Below the pieces are notes generated by a model that had not been told where the DNA came from, did no database searches, and saw only the letters and a program-made list of their open reading frames with translations. Shown here in pieces: positions 6,984 through 13,652 of a stretch of 56,793 bases of DNA. The DNA comes from a virus: the IMG/VR virus record IMGVR_UViG_3300042509_002617, positions 1 through 56,793 of that record; one strand, 5' to 3'. Position 1 is the first letter of the stretch; every line of letters begins with the position of its first letter. Both the position numbers and the translations under genes were made by a program.

Positions 6984-7069
6984 ACACCCGGAGCAATTTT
7001 CCCCGTTCCCCAAGTCGATAAAAGCCACAAAACGCCAATACCGGACGCAAAGGCGTGTAAAAGTGGCGA

Positions 7070-7090
7070 AACAGTATTGACAACACTGGT
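7070..7090. promoter_or_regulatory. 21-bp inverted-repeat operator over a -35 box
   Basis: AACAGTATT-gac-AACACTGGT matches the recurring consensus at 16 of 18 arm positions. Its centre contains the TTGACA of the rightward promoter, so binding of a protein here should block RNA polymerase. With the site at 6963 it brackets the divergent region between the leftward integrase operon and the rightward early genes. Confidence 0.7.
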
Positions 7091-7105
7091 TTCCCGCCCT
7101 ACAAA
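7077..7105 (+). promoter_or_regulatory. Strong rightward early promoter
   Basis: TTGACA (7077-7082), 17-bp spacer, TACAAA (7100-7105). The -35 box is embedded in the operator at 7070-7090. It would drive the 7142 gene and possibly the downstream early region. Confidence 0.8.
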
Positions 7106-7141
7106 AGTGCCAGGAGTTGCCACCGGAACCGAGTTTTACCA

Positions 7142-7393
7142 ATGAGCACATCAGCGAAACCCCGCACGAGAGCCGACTGGGAACCGATCGATCAGGGTCG
7201 GACCTACACCCGCGAGGCTCTGCGGAAGTGCGGTGTCGGCCCAGGGATTTGGGCGAAGCTGGTCCGCGCAGGGATGCCGGTCGACGTGATCGGAAACCGT
7301 GTGTTTCAGCGGGGGGCTGTGGTCTGCGAGTGGTTGCAGCGGCTGGCGGAGCAAAGCCGCAGCGCCAAGGAGGCGAGTGATTCTGGCCGGTAG
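7142..7393 (+). CDS. Winged-HTH / excisionase-like DNA-binding protein
   Basis: An 83-residue protein. TREALRKCGVGPGIWAKLVR reads as a helix-turn-helix and VIGNRVFQRGAVVCEWLQRL as a wing plus stabilising helix, as in excisionase-like proteins. It is the first gene behind the operator-controlled promoter at 7077, divergent from the integrase operon, where Cro- or Xis-type regulators often sit. Its role as regulator or directionality factor is inferred. Confidence 0.6.
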   Translation: MSTSAKPRTRADWEPIDQGRTYTREALRKCGVGPGIWAKLVRAGMPVDVIGNRVFQRGAVVCEWLQRLAEQSRSAKEASDSGR

Positions 7394-7441
7394 TCGATCG
7401 CCAAGGACGGCGGTCGGCTACCACCTTTTTCAGGAGCAGTC

Positions 7442-7534
7442 ATGCGGCGCTGGTTGAGCGGACTGTGGATCGAGTTGGCCGTCATCCTGTTGGGGGCCAC
7501 CGTTGCGTTTGCGTGTGAGGCGTTGAATCAGTGA
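7442..7534 (+). CDS. Tiny membrane peptide (30 aa)
   Basis: A 30-residue open frame with one transmembrane helix (LWIELAVILLGATVAFAC) and a good ribosome-binding site (AGGAG, 5 bases before the ATG). It lies immediately before the RNA cluster at 7636-7815. Function unknown. Confidence 0.5.
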   Translation: MRRWLSGLWIELAVILLGATVAFACEALNQ

Positions 7535-7635
7535 GCGGCTCTGGCTGGTGTAGTTGGTTGCTGCGCCAGACTGGGGAAGGGCCACACCTGCGGTGGTGAG
7601 AGAACCGGAGCCCGGCGGTTGCAGGCGGGCAATCT

Positions 7636-7700
7636 GGATTGCGGAGGTCCGGCCAGTGTTCCAATCCCACTGGTGGCGGGTTCGAGTCCCGTCAAATCCT
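7636..7700 (+). tRNA. Degenerate tRNA-like element A
   Basis: The 3' end is tRNA-like: T arm GCGGG-TTCGAGT-CCCGT ending at 7692, then CAAATCC and discriminator T (7693-7700). The 5' GGATTGC (7636-7642) pairs only over five bases. The anticodon position holds CCAGTG-TTCCAATCC-CACTGG, a stem with a nine-base loop containing TTCCAA (CCA would read Trp). The D arm is missing. It is probably not a normal elongator tRNA; a remnant or a tRNA-like structural RNA is more likely. Confidence 0.35.
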
Positions 7701-7702
7701 CT

Positions 7703-7815
7703 GGATCGGCGGAGTACCTGGTGGTGCTCAGCAAGTTTGTACAGCCGACTGGTGAATCGACCACGAAGTGAAGCAACTGAACCAGTCCAAGCAGGTTCGA
7801 TTCCTGCCCGATCCA
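7703..7815 (+). tRNA. tRNA-like element B (113 nt, expanded central domain)
   Basis: The acceptor stem GGATCGG (7703-7709) and CCGATCC (7808-7814) pair perfectly. A D arm GAGT-...-GCTC with GG in the loop and a T arm GCAGG-TTCGATT-CCTGC are present. Between the D and T arms are about 60 bases where a tRNA needs about 22, with a GACTGG...CCAGTC stem but no 7-base anticodon loop that closes. It begins two bases after element A. It could be a tRNA-like RNA with an unusual insertion; charging is uncertain. Confidence 0.45.
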
Positions 7816-7846
7816 CTGCGGAATTCCCCGCACTTTGGGAGCAAAC

Positions 7847-8749
7847 ATGTCGGAATTGAAGAGCAACGCGGAAGCGGTCGAGCGGCTGAAGTGGCAGAAG
7901 TTCCCCGTGCTGAACGACGGGTTTGTCTGCCTGGTCGATTGCATGGGCGACGATGCCGCGGTGGTTCAGGCCGCGCGGGTCTCGTACGGCGAGGGGACCC
8001 GGCACACATCAGACGGCGAGACCCTGATTCGCTACCTGATGCGGAATCGGCACACGACCCCCTTTGAGATGGTCGAGCTGAAGTTCCTGGTGCGGGTCCC
8101 GATGGATTGCTGGCGGCAGTGGATTCGGCATCGAACCGCCTCGGTGAACGAGTACAGCACGCGGTATTCGGTGGCGATCGACTCGGCACAGACGACCGAC
8201 CCTCGCGAGTGGCGACAGCAGGCGACGGACAACAAGCAGGGCAGCGGTGAGATGCTGCCCGATGCGGCTGGGCTCTTGCTGACCTTGGAAGAGCAGCATT
8301 TGCAGGAGCAGGCCCGGCAGGTCTACGCGTCGCGTCTGAAAGCGGGGGTGGCCCGCGAACAGGCCCGGAAGGATCTGCCGTTGTCCACGTACACCGAAGC
8401 CTACTGGAAGGTCGACCTGCACAACCTGCTGCATTTCCTCGCCCTGCGGCTGGATGATCACGCGCAGAAAGAGATCCGGTTGTACTCGCAGGCGATCGTT
8501 CAGATCGTCATGCAGTTGTTTCCGGCGGTGTGGCGGGCGTTTGAGGCATACCGACTGCGGTCTATGCAGTTGACGGCTCTGGACATCGGCGTGATTCAAC
8601 GACTGTCTGTGGGGATTCGTGGCTCTGGATTCGGCACGTGGGACGAGGAGGCGTTCGTTCAATGCCAAGACCCGTCATGGGTGGGCCTGGTGCGCTGCCG
8701 GGAGCGTGACGAATGCCGGGAGAAACTCAAGCGGCTCGGTCTGTTGTAA
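7847..8749 (+). CDS. thyX: FAD-dependent thymidylate synthase ThyX
   Basis: A 300-residue protein. RHRTASVNEYSTRYS (about residues 95-109) is the diagnostic ThyX signature that binds FAD and dUMP. ThyX methylates dUMP to dTMP using methylenetetrahydrofolate and NADPH in the cytoplasm. Phages carry it to raise the dTTP supply for genome replication. ATG 7847 is preferred over TTG 7835 because GGGAG lies 6 bases upstream. The gene lies between two clusters of structured RNAs. Confidence 0.95.
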   Translation: MSELKSNAEAVERLKWQKFPVLNDGFVCLVDCMGDDAAVVQAARVSYGEGTRHTSDGETLIRYLMRNRHTTPFEMVELKFLVRVPMDCWRQWIRHRTASVNEYSTRYSVAIDSAQTTDPREWRQQATDNKQGSGEMLPDAAGLLLTLEEQHLQEQARQVYASRLKAGVAREQARKDLPLSTYTEAYWKVDLHNLLHFLALRLDDHAQKEIRLYSQAIVQIVMQLFPAVWRAFEAYRLRSMQLTALDIGVIQRLSVGIRGSGFGTWDEEAFVQCQDPSWVGLVRCRERDECREKLKRLGLL

Positions 8750-8758
8750 CCAGCGAGG

Positions 8759-8820
8759 CGGGCGACACCTGCCCGGGACGATGTGGTGCGACAGCCGGAG
8801 AGACGGCAGCGTACACCTTG
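8759..8820 (+). ncRNA. Structured RNA repeat, copy 1
   Basis: First of two tandem imperfect copies of about 62 nt. Hairpin 1 is CGGGC-GACACCT-GCCCG (8759-8775). A linker ATGTGGTGCGACA leads to hairpin 2, GCCG-GAGAGA-CGGC (8794-8807), and GGTGCG can pair with CG..CACC outside it. The loops GAMACCT and GAGAGA are shared with copy 2 although the stems differ, as expected for conserved RNA structure. Function unknown. Confidence 0.4.
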
Positions 8821-8881
8821 AGAGGGCGAAACCTGCCCGCAAACTCATGTGGTTTGACAGCCGGGAGAGACCGGCAACATG
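8821..8881 (+). ncRNA. Structured RNA repeat, copy 2
   Basis: Second copy. Hairpin 1 is GGGC-GAAACCT-GCCC (8824-8838) and hairpin 2 is GCCGG-GAGAGA-CCGGC (8860-8875), enclosed by CATGT (8846-8850) pairing with ACATG (8877-8881). It ends exactly where tRNA-like element C begins. The compensating stem differences from copy 1 argue for selection on the RNA. Confidence 0.4.
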
Positions 8882-8978
8882 GGTCGGTAGCTCAGCGGTA
8901 GAGCGAGTCGTGACAGCGGCGTTCCCTGTCTTCAACGCTGCGGTGCACAGGTCGCCGGTTCGAATCCGGCCCGACTCA
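8881..8978 (+). tRNA. tRNA-like element C (98 nt)
   Basis: The acceptor GGGTCGG (8881-8887) and CCGACTC (8971-8977) pair over all 7 positions with one G-U. A canonical TA and D arm (GCTC-AGCGGTA-GAGC), variable AGGTC and T arm GCCGG-TTCGAAT-CCGGC are present. The anticodon region is about 26 bases too long and forms an 8-bp stem with the ten-base loop CCCTGTCTTC, which contains CTGTCTT (GUC would read Asp). It is the best tRNA-like element here but is not a standard fold. Confidence 0.5.
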
Positions 8979-9003
8979 CTGGTCTCCTTTCCCGGAGTCC
9001 AAC

Positions 9004-9129
9004 GCCTCAGTCACGAGAGGAAATCCACCCCAAGCGGCAGGGGTTCGTGACAGCCGCATTTGCCTCAACGTGGAGTGCAGCCCGGTTGGCCACCGTGGCA
9101 GGCGGCGGGTTCGATTCCCGCCTGAGGCT
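9004..9129 (+). tRNA. tRNA-like element D (up to 126 nt)
   Basis: The 3' end has T arm GCGGG-TTCGATT-CCCGC (9105-9121), then CTGAGGC and discriminator T (9122-9129). Two upstream GCCTCA strands could close the acceptor: 9004-9010 (7 of 7 pairs) and 9062-9068 (6 of 7). The inner choice gives a short 68-nt form with loop TTGGCCA (GGC would read Ala). The outer choice gives a long form carrying the same GTGACAGC core seen in element C. Which is made is unclear. Confidence 0.4.
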
Positions 9130-9164
9130 CTGCCGGAATGGTCCGGCTCAATGGAATGGACAGC

Positions 9165-9395
9165 ATGAAGCGACGAACAACCCCGGATCAGCCAAGCGTT
9201 CTGGCTCCACTGGCCCTCAGCACGCGACAGGCAGCGAAGTTGGCGAACGTCGGCACGAGCACCCTGTTGGCGGCGATCGCGGCGGGCCAACTCAGGGCGA
9301 AGTGTCTGGGGAAGACAAAGTTCCTGATCCGGCCAGCGGACCTGGAAGACTGGATCGACAACCTAGAAGACGCGAAGTCATCCGGAGCGAAGTAG
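9165..9395 (+). CDS. HTH_17/excisionase-like DNA-binding protein
   Basis: A 76-residue protein. LSTRQAAKLANVGTSTLLAAI, a GQLRAKCLGKTKFLI wing and RPADLEDWIDNL form a typical helix_turn_helix_17 domain. Start ATG 9165 is used (GGA 9 bases upstream); ATG 9138 or 9156 would add up to nine residues. It is followed directly by a terminator, so it may end the early transcript. It could be the excisionase or a regulator. Confidence 0.75.
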   Translation: MKRRTTPDQPSVLAPLALSTRQAAKLANVGTSTLLAAIAAGQLRAKCLGKTKFLIRPADLEDWIDNLEDAKSSGAK

Positions 9396-9405
9396 CTCTG
9401 GCGAA

Positions 9406-9431
9406 GCCGCCACGGAGGGCGGCGTTTTTTT
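9406..9431 (+). terminator. Intrinsic terminator before csrA
   Basis: GCCGCC (9406-9411) pairs with GGCGGC (9418-9423) across a six-base loop, followed by G and seven T (9425-9431). It lies between the HTH gene and csrA. Confidence 0.85.
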
Positions 9432-9445
9432 GTGGAGGCGGTGCG

Positions 9446-9643
9446 ATGCTCGTTTTGAAACGGAAGCCCGGCGAAAAGATCCTGGTCGGCGAAATCGCGT
9501 TCGAGATCGTTGAGGTCCGGGGGAACAAGGTGCGGGTGGGGATCACAGCCCCCCGGGAACAGCAGATCCTGCGGGGCGAGCTGGTCACCGGCCCGCCCGC
9601 AGAAAATGCGACCAGTGTTGAAAACACTGGTTCCCGCTGTTGA
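9446..9643 (+). CDS. csrA: CsrA/RsmA-family RNA-binding regulator
   Basis: A 65-residue protein. MLVLKRKPGEKILVG, the middle strand VRVGITAP and REQQILRGEL match the dimeric beta-barrel CsrA fold. It keeps the N-terminal RNA-contact strand, and the Arg of VRVGITAPRE that contacts GGA sites is present. CsrA binds GGA motifs near ribosome-binding sites and changes translation or mRNA stability. Phage copies are uncommon. GGAGG precedes the ATG. The last dozen codons contain the perfect 21-bp operator at 9611, so coding and regulatory sequence overlap. Confidence 0.93.
   Translation: MLVLKRKPGEKILVGEIAFEIVEVRGNKVRVGITAPREQQILRGELVTGPPAENATSVENTGSRC
9611..9631. promoter_or_regulatory. Perfect 21-bp inverted-repeat operator
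   Basis: ACCAGTGTT-gaa-AACACTGGT, a perfect 9+9 inverted repeat and the best copy of the recurring site. It lies in the 3' end of csrA, 8 bases upstream of the -35 box at 9640. The same spacing is seen at 15641. Confidence 0.85.
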
Positions 9644-9668
9644 CTTCAATTAAACGCCAGCGTACAAT
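9640..9668 (+). promoter_or_regulatory. Strong rightward promoter
   Basis: TTGACT (9640-9645), 17-bp spacer, TACAAT (9663-9668), close to the sigma70 consensus. It drives the recombination genes from 9707. The architecture (21-bp operator, 8 bases, -35, 17 bp, TACAAT) is repeated at 15641-15698. Confidence 0.88.
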
Positions 9669-9706
9669 TGAGACACAGTCAACGGAACCCCACACGGAGC
9701 AAACTG

Positions 9707-10033
9707 ATGTCGAAATTGACCAAGGAAATCCATGTTGAAGACGGCGACCGCGGTCTGGTGTTCGTGGTCGATGTGACCTACTCGGTCGACTCGGATGGGT
9801 CGGTTGAGGTGCATGCCGCCCGCCCCCTGCGTGGGTATGTGGTGCTGTCGATCATCGACCAACGGGAACGGATGGCACGCGGGCAGGACAAGACCGAGGA
9901 GTTCGAGTTCCCGGTTCCTTGCGATGCGGCGTTCCGCAAGCGGTTCCTGCAGGACTATGAGGCCGACTTGGTCAACGCCATTGACGAGATCCTGACCGAC
10001 AGCCGGGAGTGTGCCAGTGCCCGGGTCTGGTGA
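9707..10033 (+). CDS. Hypothetical early protein (108 aa)
   Basis: A 108-residue acidic protein, first gene after the operator-controlled promoter. It has alternating strands (HVEDGDRGLVFVVDVTYSVD) and a C-terminal helix (FRKRFLQDYEADLVNAIDEI). GGAG lies 8 bases before ATG 9707. Its stop lies beyond the start of the next gene, so it is coupled to the nuclease. No family recognised. Confidence 0.65.
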   Translation: MSKLTKEIHVEDGDRGLVFVVDVTYSVDSDGSVEVHAARPLRGYVVLSIIDQRERMARGQDKTEEFEFPVPCDAAFRKRFLQDYEADLVNAIDEILTDSRECASARVW

Positions 10034-10832
10034 CCAGAAGCCGTACCTCTCCCCATCGCAGATCGAAACCTATCTGCGGTGCGGGGAGGCGTACCGGCGG
10101 CGTTATGTCGACGGCGAGCGGATCGCCCCCGGCATCGTCGCGGTTCAGGGCACCGGGGTGCATGTCGGTGCCGAGGTCAATTTCAAACAGAAGATTGGGA
10201 CCGGCTCGGATTTGCCGGTCCGCGACATCATTGACGCCTCGGTCGATGGGTTCGACCGGGGGCTGACCGAGGGCTGGACTGTCGACCCCGAGGGGCCATC
10301 CGTGGGGGATGCTCGTGACGAAGTCGCCAGTCTGGCCACAGTTCTTGCCCAGGAGGTGTGTCCGGCATATCAGCCGACCCATGTCGAGCAGACCGTACGG
10401 ATCGAGTTGCCCGGAGCACACGACATGCTCGGGGTGATCGACCTGGCTGCCGACGGGAAAGTGATCGACCTCAAGACGACTGGAAAGACGATGACCCAAG
10501 GGCAGGTCGACAAGCTGCCCCAGATCACTTTCTACGCTGCTGCACACAAGGTTCTGACTGGGGAGATTGCCAATGAAGTCGTGATCGAGAACTTGGTGAA
10601 AAGCAAAAAGCCGAAGCGGGTTCGGATCGCATCGACCCGCGACAAACGCGACTTCTCGGCGCTGGCGGCCCGAATCAACGCCGTCAGCGCCGGGATTCAA
10701 GCCGGGGTGTTCGTACCGGCCGAGGCTGGATCATGGATGTGCTCGCCCAGGTGGTGCGGGTACTACGACAGTTGCCCCTACGTCAACGGGGCGAAGACCA
10801 CCATCGTTGATCTACACGTACCTGGAGAATGA
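10017..10832 (+). CDS. PD-(D/E)XK nuclease with Fe-S-type cysteines (RecB/Cas4-like)
   Basis: A 271-residue protein. The nuclease core is GVIDLA (about 140) and VIDLKTTGKT (about 149-158), the D...DxK pattern of the RecB/PDDEXK_1 family. One N-terminal cysteine (YLRCGEAYR) and three C-terminal ones (CSPRWCGYYDSC, about 242-253) match the 4Fe-4S arrangement of Cas4/AddB-type exonucleases. It probably processes DNA ends in phage recombination together with the next two genes. GTG 10017 has a GGGAG 7 bases upstream; GTG 10011 is the alternative. Confidence 0.88.
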   Translation: MPGSGDQKPYLSPSQIETYLRCGEAYRRRYVDGERIAPGIVAVQGTGVHVGAEVNFKQKIGTGSDLPVRDIIDASVDGFDRGLTEGWTVDPEGPSVGDARDEVASLATVLAQEVCPAYQPTHVEQTVRIELPGAHDMLGVIDLAADGKVIDLKTTGKTMTQGQVDKLPQITFYAAAHKVLTGEIANEVVIENLVKSKKPKRVRIASTRDKRDFSALAARINAVSAGIQAGVFVPAEAGSWMCSPRWCGYYDSCPYVNGAKTTIVDLHVPGE

Positions 10833-10833
10833 C

Positions 10834-11772
10834 ATGTCTGTGACTGCTGATGACTTTGTGGGCTCGAATCGGATTGCGGCGGTGAATGGCGGAGGGGCTT
10901 TGTCGCACGGGGCGGACGTGGACGGCCAGCGGTCGATTGCGGAGGTTCAGGCGGCGATGGCTGTCGCCAAGCGGTTCCCCCGCGACACTGTGGCCGCGAT
11001 TGAGCGGATCAAGAACGCTTGTACCCGGCCCCGGTTGGCTGAACAGTCGATGTACTCGTTCTCTCGTGGCGGATCGGACATCACTGGCCCCAGCATTCGG
11101 TTGGCTGAGGCGGTGGCGCAGCAATGGGGCAACGTGCAGTTCGGCATCGTTGAGAAGGAGTCCGGCCAAAAGGAATCTCTGGTCGAGGCGTTCTGCTGGG
11201 ACCTGGAAACCAACGTGCGTGTCTCGAAGGTGTTCTCGGTGCCCCATGTCCGGCACACGAAGCACGGGGCCAAGCCGCTGACCGACCCCCGCGACATCTA
11301 CGAGAACGTGGCCAACAACGGTGCTCGGCGGCTGCGGGCGTGCATCTTGGAAGTCATCCCGGGCGACGTGATCGAGGAGGCGGTCGCCTGCTGTCAGCAG
11401 ACGCTCGAAACGAAGTGTGACGTCGGTCCCGAGGCCCAGAAGAAACTGCTGACGGCGTTCCGGGAGCTGGGGATTTCGCGGGAGCAGATCGAGACCCGCA
11501 TCCAGCGGAAGGTCGAGTCGATCCAGCCCGCCCAGATGGTCCAGTTGCGGAAGATCTTCGCCAGCATCCGCGACGGGATGAGCATTGTCACCGACTGGTT
11601 CGAGGTGAAGCCCGCCGGTGACGGCTCGGGCAGCGGTAAGCCTGACCCGAAGGCCGACCCGACCGCCGACGCCCTGACCAGCGGGAAGGGGGCCGCGCTC
11701 GACCAACGGCCCGGCAAAAAGACCGCCGAGAAGACCCCGGACACTGCGACCAACGAGCCCACGGCGCAGTGA
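10834..11772 (+). CDS. Conserved phage recombination-module protein (annealing protein candidate)
   Basis: A 312-residue protein. Its core (EVQAAMAVAKRFPRD, YSFSRGGSDITGPSIRLAEA, LTDPRDIYENVANNGARRLR, VIPGDVIEEA) matches a conserved phage/prophage family I know mainly from recombination loci beside nucleases. The last 50 residues are a charged, probably disordered tail. Placement between a RecB-like nuclease and an SMC-like ATPase suggests ssDNA binding or annealing; that function is inferred. GGAG precedes ATG 10834. Confidence 0.7.
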   Translation: MSVTADDFVGSNRIAAVNGGGALSHGADVDGQRSIAEVQAAMAVAKRFPRDTVAAIERIKNACTRPRLAEQSMYSFSRGGSDITGPSIRLAEAVAQQWGNVQFGIVEKESGQKESLVEAFCWDLETNVRVSKVFSVPHVRHTKHGAKPLTDPRDIYENVANNGARRLRACILEVIPGDVIEEAVACCQQTLETKCDVGPEAQKKLLTAFRELGISREQIETRIQRKVESIQPAQMVQLRKIFASIRDGMSIVTDWFEVKPAGDGSGSGKPDPKADPTADALTSGKGAALDQRPGKKTAEKTPDTATNEPTAQ

Positions 11773-11880
11773 TCGGCCCGGGCATGCAGGTCGCCCCCCG
11801 GCTGACATACCGGGGGCCGCCGTTCGATCGGTGGATGCCCGTTTGAGTGTGTTCCATCTGTTTCCTTTCTGGAGAGTCTC

Positions 11881-13311
11881 ATGTCGAAAGTCGTTTTGGA
11901 GAATGTCGGCCCGGTCAAGTCGTTCGCGTTCGAGGTGCCCGAAGACGGCGGCATCGTGGTCCTGCGGGGCAGCAACGGGGCGGGCAAGAGCCATGTGCTG
12001 AACGCGGTGCAGTCACTCGTGTCGGGGGACGGATCGGTCCCCCTGCGTGACGGCCAGGCGAAGGGCCGGGTCGAGGGGCTCGGGGCCACGATCAAGTTGG
12101 CGAAGCGGACCACCCGCAGCGGGGCGCTCGAGGTCGAGAGCCTGACCGGGGACGTCGACCCGGCGACCCTGGTGGATCCGGGCATCGACAACCCGGAGCG
12201 GGCCGACGCGGCGCGGATCAAGGCTTTGCTGACCCTCGCGGGGGTTCAGGCCACCCCGGCGGACTTCATCCACAACCAGACGAAGATTGTGTTGCCCGAG
12301 GGCGAGACCGACCCGGTGAAGTTGGCGGGGCTGGCGGCCCGGGAGTACCAGCGGCTGGCGCGGGAGCAAGAGTCGGTGGTCGCGGACCTGGAGCGGCAAC
12401 TTGCCCAGCTCGGAACGGTTGACGTCGACTACAACGGCGAGACCGACCCCGAGGTGCTGGAGGAGCAGTTGATCGCGGCCCGGGCGAGTCTGCATTCCGC
12501 CAAGCAGCGGCAGCAGGATGCCGTTCTGCAGCAGGATGCCTACCTCAAGGCCCAGGCCGAACTGGAGGCGTCGGCGAACGGCATTGAGGAGCGTCTTGCG
12601 GCGGCGGTGGCACGGCGAGACGAAAGCATGTCGCTGTTTCAGCAGATGAACCACAAGGTGCAGGACGCCAAGGCCGCTCTCGCCACTGCGGAAGCACATT
12701 GCAAAGCGGCCGAGACGGAGGCGCTGCAGGCCAACCGCGACTGTGAGGCGGTCAAGCAGGAAGCCGGTCGGTTCGAGTCGCTGCGGGCTACCATTGCCAA
12801 GGGATGCCCCACGGCAATCACTGACGAGTTCGTGCAGTCGTACGAGAATGAGGTCGCGACCTGCCGCGACAACATGGAGAAGGCCGCCTTGGTCCGCAAG
12901 AACGACGAGGTCCGCGAGACGCGGGAGGAGCTGGGGAACGATCTGGCCCGAGCCCGGGGGCAGGCCACCCTCCTGCGGAGCTTCGGCCCCCGGTGCGAAG
13001 AAACCCTGTCACTGATGGTACGGAAGTCCGGCACGGGGCTGTTCGTCGAGGGAGGCCGTCTGCGGATCGCGACCGACCGCGGTCCTGATGAGTTGTTCGG
13101 TGAGTTGAGCCACGGCGAGCGGTGGAAGGCCGCGATTGACGTTTGCGTCAGCAGCGTTGGCAACAAGGCCCTGATCGTGATCCCCCAGGAAGCATGGGAA
13201 GGAATCGACCCGGTAAACCGGACGGAGCTGGCGGAGCACGCCCGCGCCAACCGGGTGACGATCCTGACTGCCGAGTGCGGCAACGGCCCCATCGAGGCGG
13301 AGCAGCTCTGA
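11881..13311 (+). CDS. SMC/RecF/SbcC-like ATPase
   Basis: A 476-residue protein. The Walker A is GSNGAGKS (residues 31-38). A long central coiled-coil follows (about 150-360, rich in Glu/Gln/Ala and including REQESVVADLERQLAQL). The C terminus has an ABC-type signature (ELSHGERWK, about 408) and a hydrophobic Walker B strand (KALIVIPQE). These are ABC-ATPase heads joined by a short coil, as in RecF/RecN/SbcC-like phage proteins. With the preceding nuclease it may form an SbcCD-like end-processing or recombination complex. Confidence 0.85.
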   Translation: MSKVVLENVGPVKSFAFEVPEDGGIVVLRGSNGAGKSHVLNAVQSLVSGDGSVPLRDGQAKGRVEGLGATIKLAKRTTRSGALEVESLTGDVDPATLVDPGIDNPERADAARIKALLTLAGVQATPADFIHNQTKIVLPEGETDPVKLAGLAAREYQRLAREQESVVADLERQLAQLGTVDVDYNGETDPEVLEEQLIAARASLHSAKQRQQDAVLQQDAYLKAQAELEASANGIEERLAAAVARRDESMSLFQQMNHKVQDAKAALATAEAHCKAAETEALQANRDCEAVKQEAGRFESLRATIAKGCPTAITDEFVQSYENEVATCRDNMEKAALVRKNDEVRETREELGNDLARARGQATLLRSFGPRCEETLSLMVRKSGTGLFVEGGRLRIATDRGPDELFGELSHGERWKAAIDVCVSSVGNKALIVIPQEAWEGIDPVNRTELAEHARANRVTILTAECGNGPIEAEQL

Positions 13312-13505
13312 TGAACACGATCGACACGGACTGTCGTGCAGACCTCCGGCGGATCTACCGTGACATCGAATCGCCCCCCCTGCCGAGGCGGGCTCTGGTG
13401 GTTTGCCAGCCCGAAGCGTCAGAGACCGCCCGGCAGGCGTTTGCGGACCTGGTCGATCGTGGCGAGGTGCGGATCATCTTGGACCGCCCCATCGTTTTCG
13501 GCTGA
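13311..13505 (+). CDS. Hypothetical protein (64 aa)
   Basis: A 64-residue protein whose ATG overlaps the stop of the ATPase (TGATG), so it is translationally coupled. It has a beta-alpha-beta-like pattern (RALVVCQPEASETARQAFADL and VRIILDRPIVFG). Last gene of the recombination operon. No family recognised. Confidence 0.55.
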   Translation: MNTIDTDCRADLRRIYRDIESPPLPRRALVVCQPEASETARQAFADLVDRGEVRIILDRPIVFG

Positions 13506-13515
13506 CTTTTTTCGA

Positions 13516-13543
13516 CACTGGTCCTACACTGGTGAAACACTGA
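13516..13543. promoter_or_regulatory. Operator-like triple direct repeat (11-bp phase)
   Basis: CACTGG (13516), CACTGG (13527) and CACTGA (13538) recur at exact 11-bp intervals, about one helical turn. The array is in the gap after the recombination operon and is preceded by the same TTTTTTCGACACTGGT as at 1684. Compare the CACTGT triplet at 45558. Confidence 0.55.
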
Positions 13544-13590
13544 GACTGGGGTGTGTGGTAGCCTCCGGTTCTGACAGCTTGAACAACCTC

Positions 13591-13643
13591 ACGCCACGCG
13601 GATGAACCGGCCTACCACCCGGGGATTCCGCGTGGCGTTTTTT
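13591..13643 (+). terminator. Intrinsic terminator or attenuator ahead of the replication gene
   Basis: A perfect 12-bp stem, ACGCCACGCGGA (13591-13602) with TCCGCGTGGCGT (13627-13638), a 24-base loop and six T (13638-13643). It ends only 9 bases before the likely ATG 13653 of the replication gene. It may end the recombination transcript, or act as an attenuator controlling replication-gene expression. Confidence 0.8.
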
Positions 13644-13652
13644 CATGCCGAC

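Noticed and set aside
7537-7613. A further tRNA upstream of element A
   Set aside because: GGCTCTG and CGGAGCC pair at 76-nt spacing and a D-arm-like TAGTTGGTTG is present, but there is no T arm with a TTC loop and no anticodon arm. It is most likely coincidence, or part of the structured RNA family.
8759-8881. CsrB-like CsrA sponge RNA
   Set aside because: The hairpins contain GGA only across the stem-loop border and just two copies exist, whereas CsrB-type RNAs present many GGA loops. It is kept as a structured RNA of unknown role.
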